From NCBI GenBank assembly GCA_964350265.1, contig CAYGJZ010000007.1:21994-85993 (forward strand): DNA of 64,000 nt, written 5' to 3'. Positions within the stretch are counted from its first letter, which is position 1. Each line of letters begins with the position of its first letter. This DNA comes from BQJD01 sp964350265 (GTDB taxonomy: Bacteria > Pseudomonadota > Gammaproteobacteria > Arenicellales > CAJQKF01). Under the pieces are notes generated by a model, which was not told the origin of the DNA, searched no databases, and saw only the letters and a list, made by a program, of their open reading frames with translations. The position numbers and the translations under genes were made by a program. Below, one piece after another: positions 1 to 8,855 of this stretch.

Positions 1-47
1 CTGCGTCGTTCCCATCAGCTTACGTCCTTCAGCGGAGTACACGACGA

Positions 48-824
48 ATGATTACACGCAAGAACCTACTCGCCTCTGCCGTGGTCGCGGCCATGCTGTC
101 CGGCGTTGCCGCCGCCGATGCGATGAAACTCAAGATCGGCACCGAGGGCGCCTACCCGCCGTTCAACAACCTCGAGGCGGACGGCTCGCTGGTCGGCTTC
201 GACATCGACATCGCCCGCGCGCTGTGCGAGGAGATGGGTGCCGAGTGCGAGTTCGTCACCCAGGACTGGGACGGCATCATCCCGGCGCTGCAGGCAGGCA
301 AGTTCGACGCCATCATCGCCTCCATGTCGATCACCCCGGAGCGCCTGGAGAAGGTGGACTTCAGCGAGAAGTACTACAACACGCCGCCCGCGGTGGCGGT
401 GCCGAAGGATTCGGACATCGGCGGCAGTGCCGCCGCCGACCTCGCCGGCAAGGTGATCGGTGTACAGGGGTCCACCACCCACTCGAACTATGCCGAGGCC
501 ACCTACACCGACAGCGACATCAAGCAATACCCCACCGCCGACGAGTACAAGCTCGACATCGCCAACGGTCGTCTCGACGCGGTGGTGGACGACATCATCG
601 TGCTGAACGACTGGCTGGCCACCGACGATGGCGCCTGCTGCAAGATCGCCGGCACCATCACCCCGGATCCGGAGATCCATGGCCCGGGTGCCGGCATCGC
701 CGTGCGCAAGGGGGAAACCGAGCTGGCGGACAAGTTCAGCGCCGCCATCAAGGCCCTGCGTGAAAACGGCAAGTACAAGGAAATCAACGACAAGTACTTC
801 GACTTCGACGCCTACGGCGGGTGA
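48..824 (+). CDS. Polar amino acid ABC transporter, periplasmic substrate-binding protein (HisJ/ArgT-like)
   Basis: Binds a polar, probably basic, amino acid in the periplasm and hands it to the membrane permeases encoded next. The 258-residue product starts with a Sec signal peptide (Lys/Arg near the start, hydrophobic stretch, Ala-rich cleavage region at about residues 20-25). The mature part opens with the family signature IGTEGAYPPFN and contains GFDIDIARALCEEM and the second-lobe start GVQGSTTHSNYAE. Length matches the SBP_bac_3 family. It lies 89 bp before the first permease gene, with a strong hairpin between them. The substrate cannot be fixed from sequence; lysine/arginine/ornithine or histidine are typical. 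Confidence 0.88.
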   Translation: MITRKNLLASAVVAAMLSGVAAADAMKLKIGTEGAYPPFNNLEADGSLVGFDIDIARALCEEMGAECEFVTQDWDGIIPALQAGKFDAIIASMSITPERLEKVDFSEKYYNTPPAVAVPKDSDIGGSAAADLAGKVIGVQGSTTHSNYAEATYTDSDIKQYPTADEYKLDIANGRLDAVVDDIIVLNDWLATDDGACCKIAGTITPDPEIHGPGAGIAVRKGETELADKFSAAIKALRENGKYKEINDKYFDFDAYGG

Positions 825-843
825 TCGCCGAATCGGCGCCCCG

Positions 844-873
844 CGGGCGGCACGTCGCACGGCGTGCCGCCCG
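844..873 (+). other. Intercistronic hairpin between binding protein and permease genes
   Basis: A perfect 11-bp stem CGGGCGGCACG / CGTGCCGCCCG with an 8-nt loop starts 20 bp after the binding-protein stop. No U-tract follows, so it looks less like a full terminator than an mRNA-stabilising or partial-termination element. Such hairpins are known between binding-protein and permease genes, where the first product is needed in excess. Function here is inferred. Confidence 0.6.
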
Positions 874-913
874 TTGCCCGGCTGCCGCTACCTGCCCACC
901 TTGAGCTGACGCC

Positions 914-1627
914 GTGGACGAGCTGCTGACACTGGTCAGCTTCGGACCGGAGGGGTGGGGCGACGACATCGCCGCCGGCGTTGGCGTCACTGTCTCGCTG
1001 GCGCTGGCGACGTTGCCGCTGGGACTGGTGCTTGGCTTCTTCATCGCCCTGGCCAAGCAGTCCGAAGAGCCGTCCATGCGCCTGGCGGCGAACATCTACA
1101 CCACCATCTTCCGCGGTCTGCCGGAGCTGCTGACCCTGTTCCTGGTCTACTACGGTGCGCAGATCGGCATCGCCCAACTGGTGCGGCTGTTCGATCCCGA
1201 CGCCAGCGTGGAGATCAACAGCTTCGTCGCCGGCATGGTCGCCCTCGGCGTGGTGTTTTCCTCCTTTGCCAGCGAAGTGATCCTGTCGGCGTTCCGCGCC
1301 ATTCCCGCCGGCCAGTACGAGGGCGGCTACGCCGTCGGCCTGACCCGCGCCCAGACCATGCGCCTGGTGATCCTGCCGCAGCTGGTGCGCATCGCGCTGC
1401 CGGGGCTGTCCAACCTGTGGCTGATCCTGCTCAAGGACACCGCGCTGGTGTCGGTGATCGGATTGTCCGACATCATCCGGCAAAGCGGCATTGCCGCCCG
1501 TGTCACCAAGGAAGCGTTCCTGTTCTTCGGCATCGCCTGCCTGCTGTACCTGGCGCTGGCCATGCTGTCGTCGGTGGCCTTCGCCGCCATCGAGCGCTGG
1601 GCCGGCAAGGAGGCCGGCGCGCGATGA
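914..1627 (+). CDS. Polar amino acid ABC transporter permease (HisQ-like)
   Basis: Inner-membrane permease of the HisQ/GlnP (HEQRo) family, 237 residues. About five hydrophobic segments are visible. The ABC-contact EAA loop reads EGGYAVGLTRAQTMRLVILP near residues 136-155, and the N-terminal FRGLPELLTLFLVYYG segment is typical. It starts at GTG. Its TGA overlaps the next gene's ATG (ATGA), so the two permeases are translationally coupled and should form the heterodimer. No ATP-binding subunit gene is present downstream; it may lie upstream of the window. Confidence 0.88.
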   Translation: MDELLTLVSFGPEGWGDDIAAGVGVTVSLALATLPLGLVLGFFIALAKQSEEPSMRLAANIYTTIFRGLPELLTLFLVYYGAQIGIAQLVRLFDPDASVEINSFVAGMVALGVVFSSFASEVILSAFRAIPAGQYEGGYAVGLTRAQTMRLVILPQLVRIALPGLSNLWLILLKDTALVSVIGLSDIIRQSGIAARVTKEAFLFFGIACLLYLALAMLSSVAFAAIERWAGKEAGAR

Positions 1628-2451
1628 GCACGTCCGCTGCCAGCCAGGACCGGGTGCCGCCGGCGGCGCCGCCCCGTCGCTGGAGCCACGAGCGCATCGC
1701 CGGCCACCTGCTGGTCACCCTGTGGGTGTTCCTCGGCGTGTCGCTGGCCTGGTACCTGGTCACCGCCTGGCGTCCGGAACTGGTGGCACGATACGGGCCG
1801 AAGATGATTTCCGGCCTCGGCGTGACGCTGGCGCTGGTGGGCACCTCGCTGGTCTGCGGTGCGGTGCTGTCGGTGCCGATCGCCTTCGCCCGCATGGCCA
1901 GGGGACGGCTGGTGCGCGCGCTGGCCTATGCCTATGTCTACTTCTTCCGCGGCACGCCGCTGCTGGCGCAGACGTTCCTGGTCTACTACGGTCTTGGTTC
2001 CTTTCGCGAGGAGCTCGAGGCCGTGGGCCTGTGGTCGTTCTTCCGCGACGCCTGGAACTGCGCCGTGTTCGCCTTCACCCTGAACACCTCGGCCTACCAG
2101 GCCGAGATCCTGCGTGGCGCCATCCAGAGCGTGCCCGCCGGCCAGGCCGAGGCCGGCAAGGCGCTGGGGCTGCCGACCTGGCTGATTTTCCGCAAGATCA
2201 TCATGCCGCAGGCCATGATCGTCGCCCTGCGTCCCTACGGCAACGAGATCATCCTGATGATCAAGGGCTCGGCCATCGTCGCCATCATCACCGTCTACGA
2301 CCTGATGGGCGAGACCCGCCGCGCCTTCTCCCGGACCTTCGACTTCCAGACCTACCTGTGGGCGGCGGTGATGTACCTGGTCATGGTGGAAACCCTGCGG
2401 CTCGGCTGGGATCGACTGGAGGTGCGGTTGACCCGCCACCTCAAGCGCTAG
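1624..2451 (+). CDS. Polar amino acid ABC transporter permease (HisM-like)
   Basis: Second inner-membrane permease, 275 residues from the ATG that overlaps the upstream stop. A longer in-frame opening upstream is the shadow of the other permease. The N-terminus is a hydrophilic Pro-rich tail (residues 1-20). Then come several membrane spans, the motif FFRGTPLLAQTFLVYYG, and an EAA loop AEAGKALGLPTWLIFRKIIM. It is a paralogue of the preceding gene and ends 7 bp from the convergent ptsI stop, so the transporter unit ends here. Confidence 0.88.
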   Translation: MSTSAASQDRVPPAAPPRRWSHERIAGHLLVTLWVFLGVSLAWYLVTAWRPELVARYGPKMISGLGVTLALVGTSLVCGAVLSVPIAFARMARGRLVRALAYAYVYFFRGTPLLAQTFLVYYGLGSFREELEAVGLWSFFRDAWNCAVFAFTLNTSAYQAEILRGAIQSVPAGQAEAGKALGLPTWLIFRKIIMPQAMIVALRPYGNEIILMIKGSAIVAIITVYDLMGETRRAFSRTFDFQTYLWAAVMYLVMVETLRLGWDRLEVRLTRHLKR

Positions 2452-2458
2452 CCCCTGC

Positions 2459-4180
2459 TCAGTGCAGCTTGCCGGTGCCGACCAGCGAGCGCAGGCGCGC
2501 CGAGTCGCTGTGGAACAGTGATTCCCGCGCCGCGTCGGTGGCCGGGGTAACCCGGGTGCGCAGCACCTCGCGCTTGACCGCGAGCAGGGTGGCCGGGTCC
2601 ATGCTGAACTCGCGCAGGCCAAGACCGAGCAGCAGTCGCGTATAGGCCGGGTCGCCGGCCATCTCCCCGCACATGGAGACCGGGATGTTGTTGTTCTCGC
2701 CGGCCTCGATGGTATGCCGGACCAGCCGCAGCACGGCCGGATGCAGCGGGTCGTAGAGATAGTTGACCTCGTCGTCCACCCGGTCGATGGCCAGCGTGTA
2801 CTGGATCAGGTCGTTGGTGCCCAGGGAAAGGAAATCCAGCTTGCGTGCGAACAGGTCCGCCGCCACCGCCGCCGCCGGCACCTCGATCATGCCGCCGATG
2901 GGCACGTCCGGGCGGAAGTTGATGCACTCCCGCGACAGGGTGTTCTTCACCTCGCGCACCAGTTCCAGCACCTGTTCCAGCTCGTGCAGGCTGGACAGCA
3001 TCGGGATCATGATGCGGATGTTGCCGTGCACCGAGGCGCGCAGGATGGCGCGCAGCTGCGGGATGAACAGCCCGGGGTTGGACAGGCACAGGCGCACCGC
3101 GCGCAGGCCCAGTGCCGGGTTCACGGCGCGGGTATCGGCCCGCCCGCCATCGACCTGCTTGTCGGCGCCAAGGTCCAGCGTGCGGATGGTCACCGGGCCC
3201 TGGATGCGGCGGGCGGCATCGCAGTAGGCCTGGTACTGCTCCTCTTCGTCCGGCGCCTCGCGGTTCATGAACATGAACTCGGTCCGGTACAGGCCGACGC
3301 CGTCGGCGCGGGCGTTGATCGCCGAGTCGATGTCCTCGGGCAGTTCCACGTTGGCGAGCAGCGACACGTGCACGCCGTCTTCGCTGTCGCCGGGCACGTC
3401 GCGCAGGGATTCCAGCGACAGGGCATGGCGCCGCTCGCGGCTCTGCCGTTTCTCGTACTCGGCGAGGATGGCATCGTCCGGCGCCACCACCACGATGCCG
3501 GCCGGACCGTCGATGATCACCGTGTCGTTGTCGCGGATCATGCGCCCGGCGCCGTGCAGGCCGACCACCGCCGGCAGGCGCAGGCCGCGGGCGAGAATGG
3601 CGGTGTGCGAGATCGGGCCGCCGAGATTGGTCAGGAAGCCGGCCATGTGCTTGCTGCGAAAGTGCACGGTGTCGGCCGGGGTCAGGTCGTTGACCACGAT
3701 GATGCGATCGTTGAGGTCGTCGTCGAGGGCCAGCAACTGGCTGGAGTGGGTGGACAGTTCCACCTGCACCCGTTCCACCACCTGGCCGATGTCGTTCTTC
3801 TTGCTGCGCAGGTAGTCGTCGTTGATGTTGTCGAAGACCTCCTTCAGACGCGTCTCCTGGCGGTGCAGGGCGGCCTCGGCATTGATGCGCTCGCGGCGGA
3901 TGGTGTCAATGGTCTGGTCGATGAGCAGCGGATCCTCGAGCATCAGCACGTGGGCGTCGAGAAACGCGGACAGCTCGGCCGGCGCCTCCACCGGCAACTC
4001 GGCGCGCATGTCCTCCAGCCGCTGGCGGGCCCGTGCCACCGCCTCGCCGAACCGCTCGACCTCCTGCTCGACGTCGTCGGCCTCGAGGGAACGAAGCTGG
4101 ATCTCGCCGTCGCGCCGATCGAGGATCAGCGCCCGGCCAATGGCGATGTCGCCAATCCCGGTGCCGCTGAGCAGCAGCAC
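2459..4180 (-). CDS. ptsI: Phosphoenolpyruvate-protein phosphotransferase, PTS enzyme I
   Basis: Autophosphorylates from PEP and passes phosphate to HPr in the cytoplasm. From the GTG at 4180, which overlaps the ptsH stop (TAGTG), the protein is 573 residues, the usual EI length. It begins directly with the EI N-terminus (LSGTGIGDIAIG), so there is no GAF domain and it is not PtsP. Active-site His192 lies in GGPISHTAILARG. The PEP-binding TIM barrel carries RTEFMFMNR, SLGTNDLIQYTLAIDR and CGEMAGDPAY. The longer in-frame reading toward 4351 is out-of-frame ptsH sequence. It is the last gene of the rpoN-hpf-ptsN-hprK-rapZ-ptsH run. Confidence 0.93.
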   Translation of the reverse strand: MLLLSGTGIGDIAIGRALILDRRDGEIQLRSLEADDVEQEVERFGEAVARARQRLEDMRAELPVEAPAELSAFLDAHVLMLEDPLLIDQTIDTIRRERINAEAALHRQETRLKEVFDNINDDYLRSKKNDIGQVVERVQVELSTHSSQLLALDDDLNDRIIVVNDLTPADTVHFRSKHMAGFLTNLGGPISHTAILARGLRLPAVVGLHGAGRMIRDNDTVIIDGPAGIVVVAPDDAILAEYEKRQSRERRHALSLESLRDVPGDSEDGVHVSLLANVELPEDIDSAINARADGVGLYRTEFMFMNREAPDEEEQYQAYCDAARRIQGPVTIRTLDLGADKQVDGGRADTRAVNPALGLRAVRLCLSNPGLFIPQLRAILRASVHGNIRIMIPMLSSLHELEQVLELVREVKNTLSRECINFRPDVPIGGMIEVPAAAVAADLFARKLDFLSLGTNDLIQYTLAIDRVDDEVNYLYDPLHPAVLRLVRHTIEAGENNNIPVSMCGEMAGDPAYTRLLLGLGLREFSMDPATLLAVKREVLRTRVTPATDAARESLFHSDSARLRSLVGTGKLH

Positions 4181-4452
4181 TACTCGTCCTCGCCGAAGCG
4201 GTCGCCGAACAGGTCGCTGATGGCCTGCTCGGCGGCGTCGGCATCGTCGCCTTCCACCCGCAGCGAGACCACGCTGCCACAGGCGGCGGCCAGCATCATC
4301 AGGCCCATGATGCTCTTGGCATTGACCGACTGGCCGTTGAACTCGATCCACACCTCGCTCTCGTAGGCCGAGGCGGTGTTGACCAGCTTGGCGGCGGCGC
4401 GGGCGTGCAGGCCGAGCTTGTTGACGACTTCTATCTGTTTTTCAATGAGCAT
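4180..4452 (-). CDS. ptsH: Phosphocarrier protein HPr
   Basis: Small phosphocarrier of 90 residues. His16 in KLGLHARAAAKLV is the EI-dependent site. Ser47 in NAKSIMGLMMLAAA is the regulatory serine that HPr kinase modifies. It sits between rapZ (24 bp upstream) and ptsI (1-bp overlap). In enterics the homologue at this locus is NPr (ptsO); here an EI without GAF and an HPr kinase sit beside it, so ptsH is the better name. No sugar-specific IIB/IIC gene is in the window, which suggests a regulatory rather than transport role. Confidence 0.93.
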   Translation of the reverse strand: MLIEKQIEVVNKLGLHARAAAKLVNTASAYESEVWIEFNGQSVNAKSIMGLMMLAAACGSVVSLRVEGDDADAAEQAISDLFGDRFGEDE

Positions 4453-4476
4453 GGCAGGGTCGGTTGTGTGGCCGGT

Positions 4477-5364
4477 TCAGTGCGACAGCGACAGTTCACG
4501 GTGCCAGACCTGGACGTGGATGCCGCGCGCGGCGAAGTACTCGCGCAGCCGCTCGATCATGTACACCGAACGGTGGCGGCCGCCGGTACAGCCGATGGCC
4601 ACGGTGATGTAACTGCGGTTCTCGCGTTCGAAGTCGCCCAGCCAGCGTTCGATGAAGCCGCGGATGTGCGCGAGCATCTCGCCCACGGCCGGCTGTTGTT
4701 CGAGGAATTCGCGCACCGGCGGGTCGAGGCCGGTCAGCGGCTTGAGCGTCTCCTGCCAGTGCGGGTTGGGCAGGCAGCGGACATCGAAGACGAAGTCGGC
4801 GTCCAGCGGCGTGCCGTGCTTGTATCCGAACGATTCGAACAATACCACAAGTCCCGAGGCGCTCTCGATGCCGGCCACGTCGCGCACCAGTCGGCGCAGC
4901 TCGTGCGGGGTCATCATCGAGGTGTCGAGACGGCGCACCGCGTTTTCCGCCAGCGGCGTGAGCAGGTCCATTTCCAGGCGGATGCTGTCCACCAGCGGCG
5001 TGTGGCTGTTGGTCAGCGGGTGCTTGCGGCGGGTCTCGCTGAAGCGCTTGACCAGCACCTTTTCGTCCGCCTCGAGGAAGATGATGCGGTAGTCGATGCC
5101 AAGTTCGGTCAATGCGCCGAGGCTTTCCGGCAGCGAGGAAAGAAAGTAGCGATTGCGCGAATCGATGCTCACCGCCACGCGGAAGTCGCGCGATTCGCGC
5201 ACCTGGGTCATCGCCAGCTCGGCGAACTGCGGCAGCAGCACGGCGGGCATGTTGTCGATGCAGTAGTAGCCGAGATCTTCCAGCGCGTTCAGCGCCACCG
5301 TCTTGCCGGAGCCGGACAAGCCGCTGACGATGAGCAGGCCGTGCTCGAGTGTGGCCGGTTGCAT
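4477..5364 (-). CDS. rapZ: RNase adapter protein RapZ
   Basis: 295-residue P-loop protein. Walker A GLSGSGKT is at residues 15-22, followed by the family sequence LGYYCIDNMPA. The conserved C-terminal GCTGGRHRSVYMIERL region is the part that binds small RNAs in the E. coli protein. In enterics RapZ directs RNase E to GlmZ/GlmY-controlled glmS mRNA and senses glucosamine-6-phosphate; whether this lineage has those RNAs is unknown. Its position between hprK and ptsH is a conserved proteobacterial arrangement. Confidence 0.93.
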   Translation of the reverse strand: MQPATLEHGLLIVSGLSGSGKTVALNALEDLGYYCIDNMPAVLLPQFAELAMTQVRESRDFRVAVSIDSRNRYFLSSLPESLGALTELGIDYRIIFLEADEKVLVKRFSETRRKHPLTNSHTPLVDSIRLEMDLLTPLAENAVRRLDTSMMTPHELRRLVRDVAGIESASGLVVLFESFGYKHGTPLDADFVFDVRCLPNPHWQETLKPLTGLDPPVREFLEQQPAVGEMLAHIRGFIERWLGDFERENRSYITVAIGCTGGRHRSVYMIERLREYFAARGIHVQVWHRELSLSH

Positions 5365-5451
5365 GTCGTCTCGCAGGTGCTCAGGATCGAAGCCGGGGCC
5401 GCGGGTGGGCGTGTCCGGCGGCGCCAGTGTACCGCAATTCCCGTGACCGTC

Positions 5452-6435
5452 TCAGTCGCCGCCGGGCTCGAGGCCACGACGGTTGGCCCGCCTGCGACGC
5501 TCGATCAGCTTGTGCTGCTTGTCGATGAAGGCCTTGACCGGGTCCTTGCCGAACTGGAACTGGATATGGGTGCGCACCGCGGCATCCACAAGTACCGCGA
5601 GGTTGCGTCCGGGGGCCACCAGCAGGGTGATCTCCGGCACGCTGGTGGCGAGGATGGTGCTCTGCCGGATGCGCGGGGTGAGGCGGTCGGAATCACCGTC
5701 GTCCGCTCGTTCCGGCGTGAGATTGACGATCAGGTCCACCGGGCTGGAGTCGAGCACCGCGGTGTTGCCGTAGATGTCGGCGATGTCGAGGATGCCCAGG
5801 CCACGCACTTCCAGGTAGCCACGGATCAGGTCGGAGCAGAACCCGGAGATCTTGTAGGGCGAGGAGCGGTAGATCTGCACCACGTCGTCGGCCACCAGCC
5901 GGCTGCCGCGATCGATCAGGTCCAGTGCCACCTCGCTCTTGCCGATGCCGCTTGGCCCGGTGATCAGCACGCCGACATTGCGGATCGACAGGAACACGCC
6001 GTGCAGCGTGGTCAGCTGGATCAGCTTGCGCGCGGCACGGTGGGCGAGGCGTTCGTAGAGCTGCGAGTGCGACAGCGGCGAGCGGTACAGGCACACCCCG
6101 GTCTGGTTGCCGAGTTCCACCAGCCACGGCGGCGGATCGGCATCGTCGCTGACCACCAGCAGGGCGACGCGACCGTCTTCCAGCAACCGCCACAGGCGAC
6201 GAGCCTCGTCCTCGGCGGGGCGCAGCAGCGTCGCCAGCCGGTCCGGATCGATGATCTGTACCGGGGCGGGTCGTTCCAGGTCGAGGTAGTTGACGAACTC
6301 GTTGCGCGCCGACAGGGCCGGCTGCGGCACGATCGGTCGGCCAAGGCCGCTGGCCCCGGCCACCAGCGACAGCCCGAGCCGTTCTGCCCTGCCGTGGAAG
6401 GCGTCGGCGACGCTGACCGGGACCGGCCCGTTCAT
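5452..6435 (-). CDS. hprK: HPr kinase/phosphorylase
   Basis: Phosphorylates and dephosphorylates HPr on its regulatory serine. From the ATG at 6435, 12 bp after the ptsN stop, it is 327 residues, the expected length. The N-terminal HprK domain precedes a C-terminal kinase domain with H145 in LHGVFLSIRN, Walker A GPSGIGKS at 160-167, and the signature EVRGLGILDI. The longer open frame upstream reads through ptsN in the wrong frame. Presence of this gene with Ser47 in the neighbouring HPr makes the kinase-substrate pair complete. It is absent from enterics and common in beta-, alpha- and some deep gammaproteobacteria. Confidence 0.92.
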   Translation of the reverse strand: MNGPVPVSVADAFHGRAERLGLSLVAGASGLGRPIVPQPALSARNEFVNYLDLERPAPVQIIDPDRLATLLRPAEDEARRLWRLLEDGRVALLVVSDDADPPPWLVELGNQTGVCLYRSPLSHSQLYERLAHRAARKLIQLTTLHGVFLSIRNVGVLITGPSGIGKSEVALDLIDRGSRLVADDVVQIYRSSPYKISGFCSDLIRGYLEVRGLGILDIADIYGNTAVLDSSPVDLIVNLTPERADDGDSDRLTPRIRQSTILATSVPEITLLVAPGRNLAVLVDAAVRTHIQFQFGKDPVKAFIDKQHKLIERRRRANRRGLEPGGD

Positions 6436-6446
6436 CGGTGCCGCCT

Positions 6447-6947
6447 TCAACCGAGATCGTGGACGGCCTTGTAGAAACTCTCGTCGTCGGTGCAGGCCAT
6501 GATCTGGGCGCGCACCTCCGGCTGGCTGAAGGCGCGTGCCAGCCGGGCCAGGATCTGCAGGTGGGTCTGGTTGGCATCGGCCGGCACCAGCAACCCGACC
6601 ACGCATCGGACCGGGCGGTTGTCGATGGAATCGAAGTCCAGCGCCTGCTCCAGCAAGAGGGCACAGATGATCGGCTGGTCGATGCCGTTGATGCGGCCGT
6701 GGGGAATGGCGAAGCCGTCGCCGATGCCGGTGCTGCCGAGCCGCTCGCGCTGGTTGAGGATCTGGTAGACGGTGTCGCGGTCGAGTTCGGCGGAGTAGCT
6801 GCCGAGCAGGTCGGCGACCTCCTCGATCAGCCGCTTCTTGCTGGATACCTGGACACCGGTACGAACCCGCTGGCGGTCGACGAAGCGGGACAGGAAGCCT
6901 TCGCCGTTCGGATTGTCGGCGTAGGGCAGGGAGGGGGAAGCTTGCAT
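6447..6947 (-). CDS. ptsN: PTS nitrogen-regulatory enzyme IIA (EIIANtr)
   Basis: 166-residue PTS_EIIA_2 domain protein. The phospho-accepting His83 is in GDGFAIPHGRI. It is soluble, with no attached IIB or IIC domain, which fits EIIANtr, a regulator of potassium and nitrogen responses, rather than a sugar transporter subunit. The first 20 or so residues are poorly conserved, so the true start could be slightly downstream. It lies 4 bp after hpf in the conserved rpoN-hpf-ptsN order and can receive phosphate only from the EI/HPr encoded here. Confidence 0.92.
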   Translation of the reverse strand: MQASPSLPYADNPNGEGFLSRFVDRQRVRTGVQVSSKKRLIEEVADLLGSYSAELDRDTVYQILNQRERLGSTGIGDGFAIPHGRINGIDQPIICALLLEQALDFDSIDNRPVRCVVGLLVPADANQTHLQILARLARAFSQPEVRAQIMACTDDESFYKAVHDLG

Positions 6948-6951
6948 CTTG

Positions 6952-7272
6952 CTAGGCCTGGGGTGTTTTCGCCACGCTTTCCACGTGGTGATTGCTGACC
7001 TTCTCCTTGTGCTTGAGCACCTGGCGGTCGAGCTTTACGGTCATCGAGTCGATGGCGGCATACATGTCGTCGGCCTCGGCGGCGGCATGGAACTGGACGC
7101 CGCGCGCATTGATGTTGGCCTCGGCCTTGTGCCGGTTCTTCTCCACCTGCAGCACCACGTGGGTATTGGTCATGTTGTCGAAGTGACGGATGATCTTGTC
7201 GAGCTTCTCCTCGACGTGCTCACGCAGTGACGGGGTAACGTCAAGGTGCTGGCCACTGATGGAGATCTGCAT
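6952..7272 (-). CDS. hpf: Ribosome hibernation-promoting factor, short form
   Basis: 106-residue sigma-54 modulation/S30EA family protein (MQISISGQHLDVTPSLREHV, then FHAAAEADDMYAAIDSM). It binds the 30S subunit and promotes inactive 100S or 70S particles in stationary phase. It lacks the long C-terminal dimerisation domain, so it is the short HPF type, used together with RMF in gammaproteobacteria. It is 28 bp downstream of rpoN and 4 bp upstream of ptsN. Confidence 0.93.
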   Translation of the reverse strand: MQISISGQHLDVTPSLREHVEEKLDKIIRHFDNMTNTHVVLQVEKNRHKAEANINARGVQFHAAAEADDMYAAIDSMTVKLDRQVLKHKEKVSNHHVESVAKTPQA

Positions 7273-7300
7273 CGCAAAAACCTCTGTTCGATTGCGTGGT

Positions 7301-8764
7301 TTACAAAAGTCCCTTCCTCTGGCTCGAGGGAGGGATGTGCATCTGTTCGCGGTACTTGGCCACCGTGCGGCGGGCGACGGTAATGCCGAGCGACTTGAAG
7401 TGATCGGCGATCTTCTGGTCGGAGATCGGCTTTGCCTGTGGTTCCTTCAGGATCAGCGCGCGGATCTGCGCCTGGATGGCGGTGGAGGACAGCGCGTCGC
7501 CCTTCTCGCTCGCCAGCTGCGAGGAGAAGAAGTACTTCAGCTCGTGGGTGCCGCGCGGGGAAAGAATGTACTTGCCGCTGGTGGCGCGGGAGACCGTGGA
7601 TTCGTGCAGCTCGAGCACATCGGCCACCTGGCGCAGGGTCAACGGCTTCATCTCGCGTTCGCCGTGCTCGAGGAAGCCGGCCTGGTGGCGCATGATTTCG
7701 CGCGCCACGCGCAGGATGGTGTCGTTGCGCTGCCTCAGGCTCTGCAGGAACCACTTGGCTTCCTGGTAGCGCTGGCGGGCATAGGCGGTGTCCTCGCGGT
7801 TGCCGCCGGCGGCGAGGTAGGTCTTGCTGGAGGGGCTGATCGCCAGCTTGCTGTGCGCATCCTCGTTGAGCACCACCAGGTAGCCCTCGTCGGTGCGGCG
7901 CACCACCAGGTCCGGGACCAGGCAGGGCGGCACGCTGCGGTCGAGCTGCGCCGCCGGCCTGGGATCCAGGGAGCGGATGGTGGACAGCACCGTGGCCAGC
8001 GCGTCCTCGCCGAGGCCGAGGACCCGGCGCAGCCCGGCGAAGTCGCGGCGGGCGAGCAGGTCGAAGTGGTGCTCGAGAACGCGCCTGGCCAGTTGCACGT
8101 CGTCGTCGTCCTCGTCCGGGTCGAGCTGCAGCAGCAGGCATTCGCGCAGGTCGCGGGCGCCGATGCCGGGCGGGTCCATGGACTGGACGATGGCGAGCAC
8201 CGACTCGATCTCGGCGGCATCGACGTCCACGCTCGGCGCGAGCAGCTCGATCAGTTCGTCGATGCCGGCGTCGAGGTAGCCGTCCTCGTTGATGTTCTCC
8301 ACCAGTGCCGCGGCCACCAGGGCCTGGCGGTCGGTGAGCGGCGCGATGCGCACCTGGTCGTGCAGGTACTCGGCCAGCGAGGAGCCGCCGGAGAGGTTGT
8401 CGAGGAAGCTGGTGGCGTCGAAGCTGTCGCGGGCCGGGGCCTGGGTGATCGGTGGCGCCGCGTCGTCCGCGCTCTTCAGCAGCGTGTCGGGTTCGCCGTT
8501 GCGGTGGTCGTCGCTGACGCCCTCGGGCACGTCGTCGTAGGCGGCGTCGGTGCCCGGCTCGGGCGCCTCGCCGTCACCGCCGCCCGCGGCGGCGAGGCCC
8601 GGCGCGGGACCTTCGGTCTCCTCGAGGAAGGGGTTGTTCTCCAGCGCGCTGCGGATCTCGGTCTCCAGGTCCATCGAGGACAGTTGCAGCAGCGCGATCG
8701 CCTGTTGCAGGCGCGGAGTCAGCTTGAGTTTTTGGCCAAGTCTAAGGTGTAGCGATTGTTTCAT
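7301..8764 (-). CDS. rpoN: RNA polymerase sigma-54 factor
   Basis: 487-residue sigma-54. The N-terminal Gln/Leu-rich activator-interacting region I (LGQKLKLTPRLQQAIALLQL) is followed by an acidic variable region II (roughly residues 45-125), the core-binding domain, an HTH region with LHESTVSRATSGKYI, and the C-terminal RpoN box ARRTVAKYRE at 464-473. It directs transcription from -24/-12 promoters with an AAA+ activator; no such activator is in the window. The hpf-ptsN-rapZ genes downstream are its classic neighbours. Confidence 0.95.
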   Translation of the reverse strand: MKQSLHLRLGQKLKLTPRLQQAIALLQLSSMDLETEIRSALENNPFLEETEGPAPGLAAAGGGDGEAPEPGTDAAYDDVPEGVSDDHRNGEPDTLLKSADDAAPPITQAPARDSFDATSFLDNLSGGSSLAEYLHDQVRIAPLTDRQALVAAALVENINEDGYLDAGIDELIELLAPSVDVDAAEIESVLAIVQSMDPPGIGARDLRECLLLQLDPDEDDDDVQLARRVLEHHFDLLARRDFAGLRRVLGLGEDALATVLSTIRSLDPRPAAQLDRSVPPCLVPDLVVRRTDEGYLVVLNEDAHSKLAISPSSKTYLAAGGNREDTAYARQRYQEAKWFLQSLRQRNDTILRVAREIMRHQAGFLEHGEREMKPLTLRQVADVLELHESTVSRATSGKYILSPRGTHELKYFFSSQLASEKGDALSSTAIQAQIRALILKEPQAKPISDQKIADHFKSLGITVARRTVAKYREQMHIPPSSQRKGLL

Positions 8765-8855
8765 GGCTCAACGGAATTCTACGCCCAGCCACCGGTGCGA
8801 ACAATCTGCCCGCGGGGAAACGGCGGCGTGTTGCAGTGCAAGACCGGCCCGGCCG

